From the NCBI RefSeq assembly GCF_018881975.1, contig NZ_JACVPJ010000003.1, positions 62,001-126,000 of the forward strand: a DNA stretch of 64,000 nt, in the 5' to 3' direction. Shown piece after piece: positions 19,061 through 28,177 of this stretch. The notes under the pieces are model-generated. The model worked only from the letters and a program-made list of their open reading frames with translations. It did no database searches and had not been told where the DNA came from. The stretch comes from Polynucleobacter sp. JS-Safj-400b-B2. GTDB lineage: Bacteria; Pseudomonadota; Gammaproteobacteria; Burkholderiales; Burkholderiaceae. The position numbers and the translations under genes are program-made. Every line of letters begins with the position of its first letter. The stretch's first letter is position 1.

Positions 19061-22000
19061 TAAACGAGAACCCTCTCAATACCGCCTTGGTTTGCCTTGG
19101 TTACGTAGTCTTGCATCCAATCCTTACCCAGTATCTTTTGAGCCATCTCCACAACAATGTAATCGGCTGTTGTGTCGCTATCAGCATCGAAGCGCGTGAG
19201 ACCTTGTAAGCATGAAGGGCAACTGGTTAACACTTTGACATCACCAGTGAAATCATCTTTACGTAAATCATTTGCGCCTTTTTCCATCTCAATCTGTTTA
19301 CGGAAACGTACTTGAGTAGAAATATCGGGACGAGTCACGGCCAATGTTCCAGATTCACCACAGCAACGATCATTCTTTTGAATGGCCTTGCCATCCTCTA
19401 ATTGAATGAGCTCATTAACAGTCTTCAAAGGGTCTTGAAGCTTCATTGGTGAGTGACAAGGGTCGTGATACATATACTTCACGCCCGTAACGCCAGAGAG
19501 CTTTACGCCTTTCTCTGCTAAAAACTCATGAATATCAATAATGCGGCAGCCAGGGAATATCTGCTCAAACTGATATCCAGCTAACTGGTCATAACAAGTG
19601 CCGCAAGAAACCACTACGGTCTTGATATCCAGATAATTGAGAGTATTGGCAACGCGATGGAATAACACGCGGTTATCCGTAATCATCTTGTCTGCTTTAT
19701 CGAAGTCGCCATTGCCACGTTGGGGATAACCACAACAGAGGTAGCCAGGCGGCAGAACAGTTTGTACGCCAACATTCCACAACATGGCTTGTGTAGCTAA
19801 ACCAACCTGCGAGAACAAACGCTCAGACCCACAACCCGGGAAGTAAAACACCGCTTCAGTATCTGCAGAAGTTGTTTTAGGATCACGAATAATAGGAACG
19901 TAGTTTGCATCTTCAATATCTAATAAAGCACGCGCTGTTTTCTTAGGAAGATTGCCAGGCATCTTCTTATTTACAAAGAAGATTACCTGCTCTTTAACGC
20001 TTGGCTTTCCAACTGTTGCAGGCGGATGAGCAGTTTGTTGTTTTGCAAACTTACGCAATACATCATTGCCCAAGCGTTGTAACTTATAACCCCAACCAAT
20101 CATGGTCTTGCGAGCAAGATTAATACTTTCTGGACTAGTTGCATTTAAGAAGAACATGGATGCAGCGGTACCAGGATTAAAGCGCTGCTGTCCCATCTTG
20201 CGTAAGAGGTTACGCATATTCATGGTCACATCACCAAAGTCAATCTTGACCGGGCAAGGCGTTAAACACTTGTGACATACCGTGCAGTGTGCAGCTACAT
20301 CATCAAACATTTCCCAATGGCGAATCGAAACACCACGGCGAGTCTGCTCTTCATACAAGAAGGCTTCGATTAATAAAGAAGTAGCTAGGATCTTGTCACG
20401 CGGGCTATAGAGCAGGTTTGCACGTGGTACGTGGGTTGAGCAAACAGGCTTGCATTTACCGCAACGTAAACAATCTTTCACACTATCAGCAATCGCTCCA
20501 ATATCGCTTTGTTGCATGATGATCGACTCGTGACCCATCAAGCCAAAGCTTGGTGTGTAGGCCATACTGAGATCAGCATGAGGCATCAACTTGCCTTTGT
20601 TAAAGCGACCTTCTGGATCTACGCGATTCTTATAGCTACGAAAGTCTTTAAGCTCGGCTTCAGTTAAATACTCTAGCTTGGTAATACCAATTCCATGCTC
20701 GCCAGAAATCACACCGTCTAAAGAGCGTGCTAGTTTCATAATACGATCTACCGCACTATGTGCATCTTGCAGCATCTCGTAGTCATCGGAGTTCACCGGA
20801 ATATTGGTGTGAACGTTGCCATCTCCAGCGTGCATATGAAGAGCTACGAATACACGCTTACGCAAAATGTTTTTGTGGATTGCCTCTAACTCAGCCAGAA
20901 TCGGCTCAAATGCAAGACCGCCGAAAATGATCCGCAGCTCTGAGCGCACTTCTTCTTTCCAAGAGCCACGCAAGCTGTAGTCCTGCAAGCGTGGGAAATA
21001 AGAGTCCATCTCAGTGAGCCACTCCGCCCAACGTCCACGCACCTTAGCAATAAGCTCCAAGGCTTGCTGAACCCGATCACCCAAGATTTCTGCTGTAGGG
21101 ATTTCATATTCAGCATCACTCTTGCCCAGTGGTAGTGCACTCTTTTTCAAGAAAGCCTCAAGGCCATCAAGCACTTGCAGCTTATTTTTGAGTGAAAGCT
21201 CTATATTGATGCGTTCGATACCATCGGTGTACTCGCCCATACGAGGCAAAGGAATCACGACGTCTTCGTTAATCTTAAAAGCATTGGTATGACGAGCAAT
21301 CGCAGCTGTACGAGCACGATCTAGCCAGAACTTTTTGCGAGCCTCAGCACTAACGGCCACAAAACCTTCGCCAACACGTAAGTTAGCCATGCGCACTACT
21401 TCACTAGTAGCGGCGGCAACAGCCTCTTCATTATCGCCGGCAATATCGCCAATCAATACCATCTTCGGCAAGCTATTGCGCTTTGATTTAGTAGAGTAGC
21501 CAACCGCTTTTAAGTAGCGATCATCCAAATGCTCAAGACCAGCCAAAATTGGGCCGCCCTGCTTGCTTAAGCCATCTAAATACGCTTTGATCTCGACAAT
21601 ACTTGGGATAGCTTCTCGTGCTTGACCAAAAAACTCCAGGCAAACAGTACGCATGAATTTCGGCATGCGATGCAATATCCAAGTTGCGCTAGTGATCAAA
21701 CCATCGCAACCTTCTTTTTGTACGCCAGGTAAACCTGATAAAAATTTATCGGTAACGTCTTTACCTAAACCTTCTTTGCGGAAGCGCCGACCTTCAACTT
21801 CTAATAATTCTTTTTTGAGAATGCGCTCACCTGGTTCACTATTTCCATCAGACCAAGTCAACTGAAAGCGCACAGTCGCCACATCATGGATCTTGCCCAT
21901 ATTGTGTTCAAGACGTTCAACATCCAACCAATTACCTTCGGGGTCAACCATGCGCCAGCTAGCAAGATTGTCTAAGGCAGTTCCCCAAAGAACAGCTTTC

Positions 22001-22899
22001 TTACCACCAGCGTTCATGGCAATATTGCCACCAATACAACTTGCATCGGCAGAAGTAGGATCGACCGCAAACACAAGACCAGCAAGCTCTGCAGCATCCG
22101 ATACTCGACGGGTAACAACGCCAGCACCAGTAAAGATTGTTGGTACTTCGCTATCAAGCCCTGGTAGCTTCTTAGTTTTTACGCCGCCAATATCTTGTAA
22201 CTTCTCAGTGTTGATCACTGCAGACATTGCGTAAAGTGGAATCGCGCCACCGGTATAACCAGTGCCGCCTCCGCGAGGAATAATGGTCAGACCTAATTCA
22301 ACGCAGGCTTTTACTAAGCCCGGGATTTCTGATTCGTAATCCGGCTTTAGAACAACTAGCGGAAACTCAACACGCCAGTCAGTTGCATCAGTAACGTGCG
22401 CAGCGCGAGAAACGCCATCAAAACAAATATTGTCTGAAGCAGTGTGGCGACCCAACTCCTTACGAGCACGCTTACGTATGACTTCAACTTCTTTAAATCC
22501 GTTTTCGAAATTTTCAATTGCGCGATAGGCAGCACTTAATAGGATATCTACTTGATCTGCAGAATCGCCACCATTGCGCTTCTTCACTTCGCCCAAGCGA
22601 TGCCATAAAGCATCGGTTAATTGTTTGCGACGAGTTGGGCTATCAAGCAAGTCATCTTGCAAGAAAGGGTTGCGCTGTACTACCCAAATATCACCGAGGA
22701 TTTCAAATAACATGCGAGCAGAACGACCCGTGCGACGAACACCACGTAGGTTATTCAGAACGTGCCACGACTCCTCGCCCAGCAAGCGAATAACAATCTC
22801 TCGATCAGAAAAGGAGGTGTAGTTGTAGGGGATTTCACGAAGACGGGGGGAGCCCGCCTCAGCATCCAACAACTGGTTTAAAGCCAATGGTGCGTTCAT
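19060..22899 (-). CDS. Large FAD-linked oxidase / Fe-S / CCG-domain dehydrogenase (DUF3683 type)
   Basis: The 1279-residue protein fuses several modules. An N-terminal DUF3683 region (to about 150) precedes a PCMH-type FAD-binding domain with [15 protein letters not shown] near 210, then a FAD-oxidase C-terminal domain ending with the [13 protein letters not shown] and GEHGIG motifs near 690-730. Two 4Fe-4S sites follow ([11 protein letters not shown] near 810, [12 protein letters not shown] near 875). Two CCG domains follow (FPGCGSE to CCGYPQ near 1045, DPCHSP to CCGESG near 1150-1180). This matches GlcD and GlcF/GlpC fused in one chain, so a D-2-hydroxyacid (lactate, glycolate or 2-hydroxyglutarate) dehydrogenase passing electrons to quinone is inferred. 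The substrate is unknown. Confidence 0.9.
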   Translation of the reverse strand: MNAPLALNQLLDAEAGSPRLREIPYNYTSFSDREIVIRLLGEESWHVLNNLRGVRRTGRSARMLFEILGDIWVVQRNPFLQDDLLDSPTRRKQLTDALWHRLGEVKKRNGGDSADQVDILLSAAYRAIENFENGFKEVEVIRKRARKELGRHTASDNICFDGVSRAAHVTDATDWRVEFPLVVLKPDYESEIPGLVKACVELGLTIIPRGGGTGYTGGAIPLYAMSAVINTEKLQDIGGVKTKKLPGLDSEVPTIFTGAGVVTRRVSDAAELAGLVFAVDPTSADASCIGGNIAMNAGGKKAVLWGTALDNLASWRMVDPEGNWLDVERLEHNMGKIHDVATVRFQLTWSDGNSEPGERILKKELLEVEGRRFRKEGLGKDVTDKFLSGLPGVQKEGCDGLITSATWILHRMPKFMRTVCLEFFGQAREAIPSIVEIKAYLDGLSKQGGPILAGLEHLDDRYLKAVGYSTKSKRNSLPKMVLIGDIAGDNEEAVAAATSEVVRMANLRVGEGFVAVSAEARKKFWLDRARTAAIARHTNAFKINEDVVIPLPRMGEYTDGIERINIELSLKNKLQVLDGLEAFLKKSALPLGKSDAEYEIPTAEILGDRVQQALELIAKVRGRWAEWLTEMDSYFPRLQDYSLRGSWKEEVRSELRIIFGGLAFEPILAELEAIHKNILRKRVFVALHMHAGDGNVHTNIPVNSDDYEMLQDAHSAVDRIMKLARSLDGVISGEHGIGITKLEYLTEAELKDFRSYKNRVDPEGRFNKGKLMPHADLSMAYTPSFGLMGHESIIMQQSDIGAIADSVKDCLRCGKCKPVCSTHVPRANLLYSPRDKILATSLLIEAFLYEEQTRRGVSIRHWEMFDDVAAHCTVCHKCLTPCPVKIDFGDVTMNMRNLLRKMGQQRFNPGTAASMFFLNATSPESINLARKTMIGWGYKLQRLGNDVLRKFAKQQTAHPPATVGKPSVKEQVIFFVNKKMPGNLPKKTARALLDIEDANYVPIIRDPKTTSADTEAVFYFPGCGSERLFSQVGLATQAMLWNVGVQTVLPPGYLCCGYPQRGNGDFDKADKMITDNRVLFHRVANTLNYLDIKTVVVSCGTCYDQLAGYQFEQIFPGCRIIDIHEFLAEKGVKLSGVTGVKYMYHDPCHSPMKLQDPLKTVNELIQLEDGKAIQKNDRCCGESGTLAVTRPDISTQVRFRKQIEMEKGANDLRKDDFTGDVKVLTSCPSCLQGLTRFDADSDTTADYIVVEMAQKILGKDWMQDYVTKANQGGIERVLV

Positions 22900-23033
22900 A
22901 GCGACATATTTGATAAATAAGCATTTTAATAGAGCGAACCTGATAGTGGCAGGATTCCGAGAAAGTTGCTCCCAAAACAGATAAACCCTTGCAAATCTAA
23001 GGGCTTAGAAGCCATCCGTGGTACGCTCATCAG

Positions 23034-24554
23034 ATGGCAACGAACTATTTAAAGAAAATTTTATCGGCTCGCGTCTATGACGTAGCCAGAGAAACAGAGC
23101 TTCAGGTCGCCCCAGAACTGACAAAACGTTTGGGCAACCAGGTTCTCCTCAAAAGAGAAGATAACCAACCTGTTTTCTCCTTCAAACTGCGTGGTGCCTA
23201 TAACAAAATGGCCCATTTACCCCCAGAAGCCCTAAAACGCGGGGTTATTGCTGCTTCTGCCGGTAATCATGCCCAAGGCGTAGCCCTATCAGCCGCCAAA
23301 ATGAAGTGCAAGGCCGTGATCGTGATGCCAGTAACCACTCCGAGCGTCAAAATCGATGCAGTAAAGGCAAGGGGCGGATCTTGGGTAGAAATCATCCTGC
23401 ATGGTGAATCCTATAGTGACGCATTCAAGCAATCAGAAATTTTAGGCAAGAAACGCGGCCTCACTTTTGTCCATCCTTTTGATGATCCTGATGTCATTGC
23501 CGGGCAAGGAACAATCGCCCACGAGATCTTTACTCAATACGAAAAACCGATTGATGCAGTTTTTGTAGCCATCGGTGGCGGTGGCTTGATTTCTGGCATT
23601 GGCGAATACATCAAAGCCGTTAGCCCCAAAACAAAAGTAATCGGCGTTCAAGCTTCTGACTCCGATGCCATGAATCAATCACTGAAGGCAAATAAACGCA
23701 TTGAGATGAAAGATGTTGGTTTATTTTCTGATGGCACTGCAGTCAAGTTAGTCGGCAAAGAAACATTTCGCATCTGCAAAAAAGTTGTAGATGAAATTGT
23801 TACCGTTGATACCGATGAAATCTGTGCAGCTATAAATGATGTCTTTACTGATACCCGCAGTATTCTTGAGCCTGCTGGCGCACTTGCCATTGCGGGCATG
23901 AAGAAGTATGTCGAGAAAAAACGCATCAAGAAGAAAACCCTAGTGGCTGTGGCTTGCGGGGCCAACATGAACTTTAGTCGCCTGCGCTTTGTGGCTGAGC
24001 GCGCAGACGTTGGCGAGTTCCGCGAAGCGGTATTTGCCGTAACTATTCCCGAAGAGCGCGGCTCTTTTAAACGCTTCTGTGAATTGCTTGGCAAGCGCAA
24101 TGTAACTGAATTTAATTATCGTATTGGCGATCAAAGTGAAGCGCATATTTTTGTTGGCATTGGCACGCAAAAAGCCGGCGATAGCGAAGCGATTGCAAAG
24201 CATTTCCGTAAAGCAAAGTTCGCAACAATTGACTTAACTCATGATGAGTTAGCAAAATCACACTTACGTCATATGGTGGGTGGTCACTCTGCGCTTGCTA
24301 ATGATGAATTGCTCTACCGTTTTGAATTTCCAGAGCGCCCAGGTGCTTTGATGAAATTCTTAACCAGCATGGCGCCAAACTGGAATATCAGCCTGTTCCA
24401 TTACCGCAATCATGGCGCTGACTATGGTCGTATTTTGATTGGTATTCAGGTTCCCAAGAATGAGCAAAAGAAATTCCAAAGTTTCTTGGCAACCCTAGGT
24501 TATCCGCACTGGGATGAAACCAATAACTCTGCATATCGCCTGTTCCTGAAATAG
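23034..24554 (+). CDS. ilvA: Threonine ammonia-lyase (threonine deaminase)
   Basis: IlvA converts threonine to 2-oxobutanoate, the first committed step of isoleucine synthesis. The PLP lysine lies in FSFKLRGAYNKM near residue 58, the phosphate-binding loop is AIGGGGLISGIG near 180, and IIAASAGNHAQG lies between. The C-terminal 170 residues carry two ACT-like regulatory domains (start REAVFAVTIPEERGSFKRF and YRFEFPERPGALMKF), so feedback control by isoleucine and valine is expected. Length 506 matches the E. coli biosynthetic enzyme. No ribosome binding site; TACGCT lies exactly 6 bases before the ATG. Confidence 0.96.
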   Translation: MATNYLKKILSARVYDVARETELQVAPELTKRLGNQVLLKREDNQPVFSFKLRGAYNKMAHLPPEALKRGVIAASAGNHAQGVALSAAKMKCKAVIVMPVTTPSVKIDAVKARGGSWVEIILHGESYSDAFKQSEILGKKRGLTFVHPFDDPDVIAGQGTIAHEIFTQYEKPIDAVFVAIGGGGLISGIGEYIKAVSPKTKVIGVQASDSDAMNQSLKANKRIEMKDVGLFSDGTAVKLVGKETFRICKKVVDEIVTVDTDEICAAINDVFTDTRSILEPAGALAIAGMKKYVEKKRIKKKTLVAVACGANMNFSRLRFVAERADVGEFREAVFAVTIPEERGSFKRFCELLGKRNVTEFNYRIGDQSEAHIFVGIGTQKAGDSEAIAKHFRKAKFATIDLTHDELAKSHLRHMVGGHSALANDELLYRFEFPERPGALMKFLTSMAPNWNISLFHYRNHGADYGRILIGIQVPKNEQKKFQSFLATLGYPHWDETNNSAYRLFLK

Positions 24555-24566
24555 AGTCAGTTAGAG

Positions 24567-25475
24567 ATGTCATACACACTCACCGGAAAACTTGTCGTCG
24601 CGATCTCATCGCGTGCCCTATTTGATTTCGAGGAAGAAAATCGCATCTTCGAATCGACCGATGACAGCGCCTATATGAAGCTACAACTCGAGCGACTGAG
24701 TGAGGCAGCCCAAAAGGGCGTAGCTTTCCCACTAGTCAAGAAACTCCTCGCCTTTAATGATGAGGGTGAACAGCGGGTTGAAGTGGTGATCCTTTCCCGC
24801 AATGACCCAGTCAGCGGCCTGCGGGTGTTCCGCTCGGCAGAACACCATGGCTTACATTTAGAGCGTGGTGTTTTCACCAGAGGCAGACCTCCGTATCACT
24901 ACCTGCGCTCTCTGCATGCCAATCTCTTCTTGTCTGCGAATGAGGATGATGTGAGAGCGACGATCGATGCAGGTTTTCCTGCAGCGCGCGTATATCCAGA
25001 GTCCAGCAAAACTGCTGAGTCTCACCCCAATGAAATACGTATCGCATTTGACGGAGACGCAGTGTTGTTCTCTGATGAAGCCGAACAAGTATTTCAGAAA
25101 AAAGGTTTGGAAGCATTTGTCGATCATGAGAGCAAGAAGGTTGATATTCCATTACCTCCAGGCCCATTCAAGCCGTTATTGGAGGCACTTCATAGACTGC
25201 AACGCTCTACTAGCGAAAACGGGATGCGCATTCGTACCGCACTAGTCACGGCACGCTCTGCCCCGGCACATGAACGCGCCATACGAACATTGATGGCATG
25301 GGGTATTGATGTGGATGAGGCCATGTTCTTAGGTGGCTTATCTAAGAGTGAGTTCTTACGAGAGTTCGAGCCAGACTTTTTCTTTGATGATCAAACAGGT
25401 CATTGCCAATCAGCAGCTTCTGTAGCCCCAACTGGCCATGTTGTATCAGGCGTATCGAACAAACCAAAAAACTAA
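24567..25475 (+). CDS. 5'-nucleotidase (cytosolic NT5C1-like family)
   Basis: This 302-residue protein fits the bacterial 5'-nucleotidase family that resembles animal cytosolic NT5C1. It opens with LVVAISSRALFDFEEENRIFE and contains VEVVILSRNDPVSGLRVF, a late HAD-type aspartate pair in RIAFDGDAVLFSDEAEQVF, and GIDVDEAMFLGGLSKSEFL near the end, followed by FFFDDQ. It should release phosphate from nucleoside monophosphates. It lies 12 bases after ilvA and 39 before queF on the same strand. Confidence 0.85.
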   Translation: MSYTLTGKLVVAISSRALFDFEEENRIFESTDDSAYMKLQLERLSEAAQKGVAFPLVKKLLAFNDEGEQRVEVVILSRNDPVSGLRVFRSAEHHGLHLERGVFTRGRPPYHYLRSLHANLFLSANEDDVRATIDAGFPAARVYPESSKTAESHPNEIRIAFDGDAVLFSDEAEQVFQKKGLEAFVDHESKKVDIPLPPGPFKPLLEALHRLQRSTSENGMRIRTALVTARSAPAHERAIRTLMAWGIDVDEAMFLGGLSKSEFLREFEPDFFFDDQTGHCQSAASVAPTGHVVSGVSNKPKN

Positions 25476-25514
25476 AAATATAACGACTCAAAACAAAAAG
25501 AAATAAAGTAATTC

Positions 25515-26342
25515 ATGGCAACAATTTCACTCGGACAATCAACGCAATACCCAGATCAATATGATCCAAGTTTGTTGTTTCCCATTCCAAGAGCTGAGAA
25601 TAGAAAAAAGCTGGGTCTCAAAGAGGGCCAGGCATTGCCATTTGTAGGTGTTGATATTTGGAACGCCTATGAACTGAGTTGGCTTAATCAAAAAGGGAAA
25701 CCCCAAATTGCATTGGCTGAGTTTCAGACTCCCGCAGACTCACCAAACATGATTGAGTCCAAGTCATTCAAGCTGTATCTCAACAGTCTCAATAGCGCAC
25801 GCTTTGAGGATGAAAATGAAGTTAAAGAGCGGCTTATTGCGGATCTCTCCGCAGTTGCTGGTAGCAAGATCACTACTCGCATCAATCCCACCGAAGCAGT
25901 GTCTAAAAAAGGCATGCAGGAAATGAGCGGCATCTTGATGGATCGCCTCGACATTGAAGTGGATCCAAATTTGCCAGCTGACCCAAGCCTGCTGGGTGTG
26001 AATGAATCCTTTGGGCCGATTGAGCAATGCTTAGTCTCTCACCTGCTAAAATCTAATTGCCCGGTTACGGGTCAGCCTGATTGGGCTAGCGTACAAATTC
26101 GTTACCAAGGTAGACCAATCCTTGAGGAAGGTTTATTACGTTACCTGATTGGCTTTAGGCAATTAGGTGAATTTCACGAGCATTGCGTTGAAACTATCTT
26201 TACCGATATCAAACGACAGTGCAAACCAGAAAAGCTATCTGTATATGCTCGCTATACACGACGTGGCGGCCTAGACATTAATCCTTTCCGTACCGATCAC
26301 AATTCACCTTGGCCAGATAACATTCGGCACGCACGACAGTAA
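25515..26342 (+). CDS. queF: NADPH-dependent 7-cyano-7-deazaguanine reductase QueF
   Basis: QueF reduces the nitrile preQ0 to preQ1 on the way to queuosine in tRNA. At 275 residues it is the bimodular long form, like E. coli QueF. The N-terminal half carries the E(S/L)KSFKLYLNS motif (ESKSFKLYLNSLN). The C-terminal half holds the catalytic cysteine in SNCPVTGQPDWASVQIRY near residue 182-199 and the FHE segment in QLGEFHEHCVETIF. It ends 20 bases before a strong terminator hairpin. Confidence 0.96.
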   Translation: MATISLGQSTQYPDQYDPSLLFPIPRAENRKKLGLKEGQALPFVGVDIWNAYELSWLNQKGKPQIALAEFQTPADSPNMIESKSFKLYLNSLNSARFEDENEVKERLIADLSAVAGSKITTRINPTEAVSKKGMQEMSGILMDRLDIEVDPNLPADPSLLGVNESFGPIEQCLVSHLLKSNCPVTGQPDWASVQIRYQGRPILEEGLLRYLIGFRQLGEFHEHCVETIFTDIKRQCKPEKLSVYARYTRRGGLDINPFRTDHNSPWPDNIRHARQ

Positions 26343-26362
26343 GATATAAAACTTAGGCAATA

Positions 26363-26398
26363 AAAAACCCCTTGTAGGAAATCCTAGAAGGGGTTTTT
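26363..26398. terminator. Bidirectional rho-independent terminator between queF and ssb
   Basis: AAAAACCCCTT and AAGGGGTTTTT form an 11-bp outer stem, and TAGGA/TCCTA extends it inside. A and T runs on the two flanks serve both the convergent queF and ssb genes. Confidence 0.88.
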
Positions 26399-26416
26399 GC
26401 TATTGCGGTAATTACT

Positions 26417-26872
26417 TTAAAACGGGATATCGTCATCCATTGCACCGAGTGATGCAGCATTAGAGGCTGCTGGAGCAGAATGCTCAGCCGGCTTTGAGCG
26501 GCTATAGCTCTCGCCACCGTCACCACTTCCGCCCACTGGCTTGCCACCAAGCATTTGCATCGTTTCTGCAACGATCTCTGTGGAATACTTTTCTTGGCCG
26601 CTTGCGTCAGTCCATTTGCGTGTACGCAAACGGCCTTCAACGTAAACCTGTGAACCTTTTTTGAGGTACTGACCAGCGATTTCTGCAAGCTTGCCAAAGA
26701 ATGCAACGCGGTGCCATTCTGTGGTTTCTTTCATTTCGTTAGTTTGTTTGTCTTTGTAGCGATCAGATGTTGCTACTGAAATATTTGTAACTGCGTCGCC
26801 GCTTGGCATGTAACGCGTCTCTGGATCACGTCCTACGTTACCTACGATGATGACCTTATTTACCGAAGCCAT
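26417..26872 (-). CDS. ssb: Single-stranded DNA-binding protein
   Basis: This 151-residue SSB has the OB-fold core ([19 protein letters not shown], then [25 protein letters not shown] divided at residues 50-75, and [11 protein letters not shown]). A flexible glycine/serine-rich linker follows, and the C-terminal acidic tip is MDDDIPF, the peptide that docks RecO, PriA, Exo I and other partners. It is somewhat shorter than E. coli SSB (178) because of a short linker. It lies downstream of the MFS gene and near uvrA, the typical betaproteobacterial cluster. Confidence 0.97.
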   Translation of the reverse strand: MASVNKVIIVGNVGRDPETRYMPSGDAVTNISVATSDRYKDKQTNEMKETTEWHRVAFFGKLAEIAGQYLKKGSQVYVEGRLRTRKWTDASGQEKYSTEIVAETMQMLGGKPVGGSGDGGESYSRSKPAEHSAPAASNAASLGAMDDDIPF

Positions 26873-26955
26873 GTTGTCTCCCGAAGAAAAAATACTACTG
26901 TTATTACTACTAAAAAAATAAACTGCTCGCTTTAATTTAATCTATGAAGCTGCGG

Positions 26956-28140
26956 TTATGTCGTGGTGCTTACATCCTTGGATTCTGTTGCTCTCGTTGG
27001 CATTTCACCCATCGACCAAGCAATTATAAGCCAGCAAACTAGGAGTGCTACGCCCATTGCAAAGACCGATAAATCACCATGGCTATCCATTAAATAGCCG
27101 CCAATAACCGCCCCTGAGAAGAGGCCAATCGATTGGGTAGTGTTGTAAACACCTAATGCCGTGCCCTTAGATTCTCGAGCAAAACGAGATACCAAAGAGG
27201 GTTGTAAGGCTTCTAGCAAATTAAATCCTACAAAATAAACCAGTAATGCAGTTGCAATCATCATGACTGAATTTGCTTGCGTAAAGATGAACTCTGCAAG
27301 CAGCAATAAAATAATCGCAACTAATAGTACTGTTCTTAATTTCTGCTTCTTCTCGCCGTAAATAATTGCGGGCGCCATGAATACGAATGACAGTAACACT
27401 ACAGGAAGATAAATTTCCCAGTGTGATGAGAGCGGCAATCCAGCCTGTACTAGCAAACGCGGGACCACCAAGAACATCGCTACTTGAGTTGCATGTAATA
27501 CAAACACGCCAAGATTTAAACGCATTAAGTCTGGACGAAAGAAAACTTCTTTTAATGAAGCTTGTTGAACTTTTGCCTCTGGCTTGCTCGTTGGCAAAAC
27601 GGAATAAGTAACAAACATCGCAATCACGCCCAACACTGCTAGAACTATAAAAATTCCGCTCAGACTAATCGCGCGATAAATCGGGGCGGCAATAACCAAG
27701 GACAACGCAAACGAGAGGGCAATACTGCCACCAACTAATGCCATGGCTCGAGTACGGACCTGCTCACGAGTCAAATCCGCTACCCATGCAGAAATCGCTG
27801 CCGAGACCGCCCCAGCACCCATAATCCCACGGCCAATAGCAATCCAGAGCAGGTCATCTTTAGCTGCGCAAATTAAAGCTCCAGCCACAAACAGGGATAA
27901 GCCCCATAAAACAACTGGTTTACGCCCAATTCGGTCCGATAAACGGCCCAAAGGGATATAAAAACAGGCCTGCACAATATTGAAGATCCCGAGGGTCAAA
28001 CCTACCCAGAGGGCGTGCTCACCACCCGGCAAGCCACGCGCATGAATGCTAAAGATGGGCAAAAGCAAGAAAAGGCCCAGCATACGGAGGCCAAATATGC
28101 CTGCCAAGGCCAGAGTGGAGCGAAGTTCAGAAGGATTCAT
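26956..28140 (-). CDS. Major facilitator superfamily transporter
   Basis: The 394-residue protein has twelve predicted membrane helices and the MFS motif between helices 2 and 3 (GRLSDRIGRKPVVLWG, near residue 65). Helix 5 has a GP-poor, serine-rich stretch, and helix 11 is followed by GGYLMDSHGDLSVF. Its position between uvrA (divergent, 37 bases away) and ssb recurs in Betaproteobacteria. Substrate unknown; drug/H+ antiport of the YajR/YceL type is plausible but not shown by any motif I can name with confidence. Confidence 0.85.
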   Translation of the reverse strand: MNPSELRSTLALAGIFGLRMLGLFLLLPIFSIHARGLPGGEHALWVGLTLGIFNIVQACFYIPLGRLSDRIGRKPVVLWGLSLFVAGALICAAKDDLLWIAIGRGIMGAGAVSAAISAWVADLTREQVRTRAMALVGGSIALSFALSLVIAAPIYRAISLSGIFIVLAVLGVIAMFVTYSVLPTSKPEAKVQQASLKEVFFRPDLMRLNLGVFVLHATQVAMFLVVPRLLVQAGLPLSSHWEIYLPVVLLSFVFMAPAIIYGEKKQKLRTVLLVAIILLLLAEFIFTQANSVMMIATALLVYFVGFNLLEALQPSLVSRFARESKGTALGVYNTTQSIGLFSGAVIGGYLMDSHGDLSVFAMGVALLVCWLIIAWSMGEMPTRATESKDVSTTT

Positions 28141-28177
28141 GGGAAAGAGCTATATTAACAAGTTACGCTAAATAATC

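Noticed and set aside
22900..23033. Possible attenuator or riboswitch in front of ilvA
   Set aside because: Only one small imperfect hairpin (CCCTT/AAGGG) is present, with no leader peptide rich in Ile, Val or Thr codons and no terminator.
26353..26706. 117-codon frame overlapping ssb on the same strand
   Set aside because: Out-of-frame reading of ssb; the true frame ends with the diagnostic DDDIPF tail.
28141..28177. LexA box in front of uvrA
   Set aside because: No CTG-N10-CAG arrangement is present in the gap between the MFS gene and uvrA.
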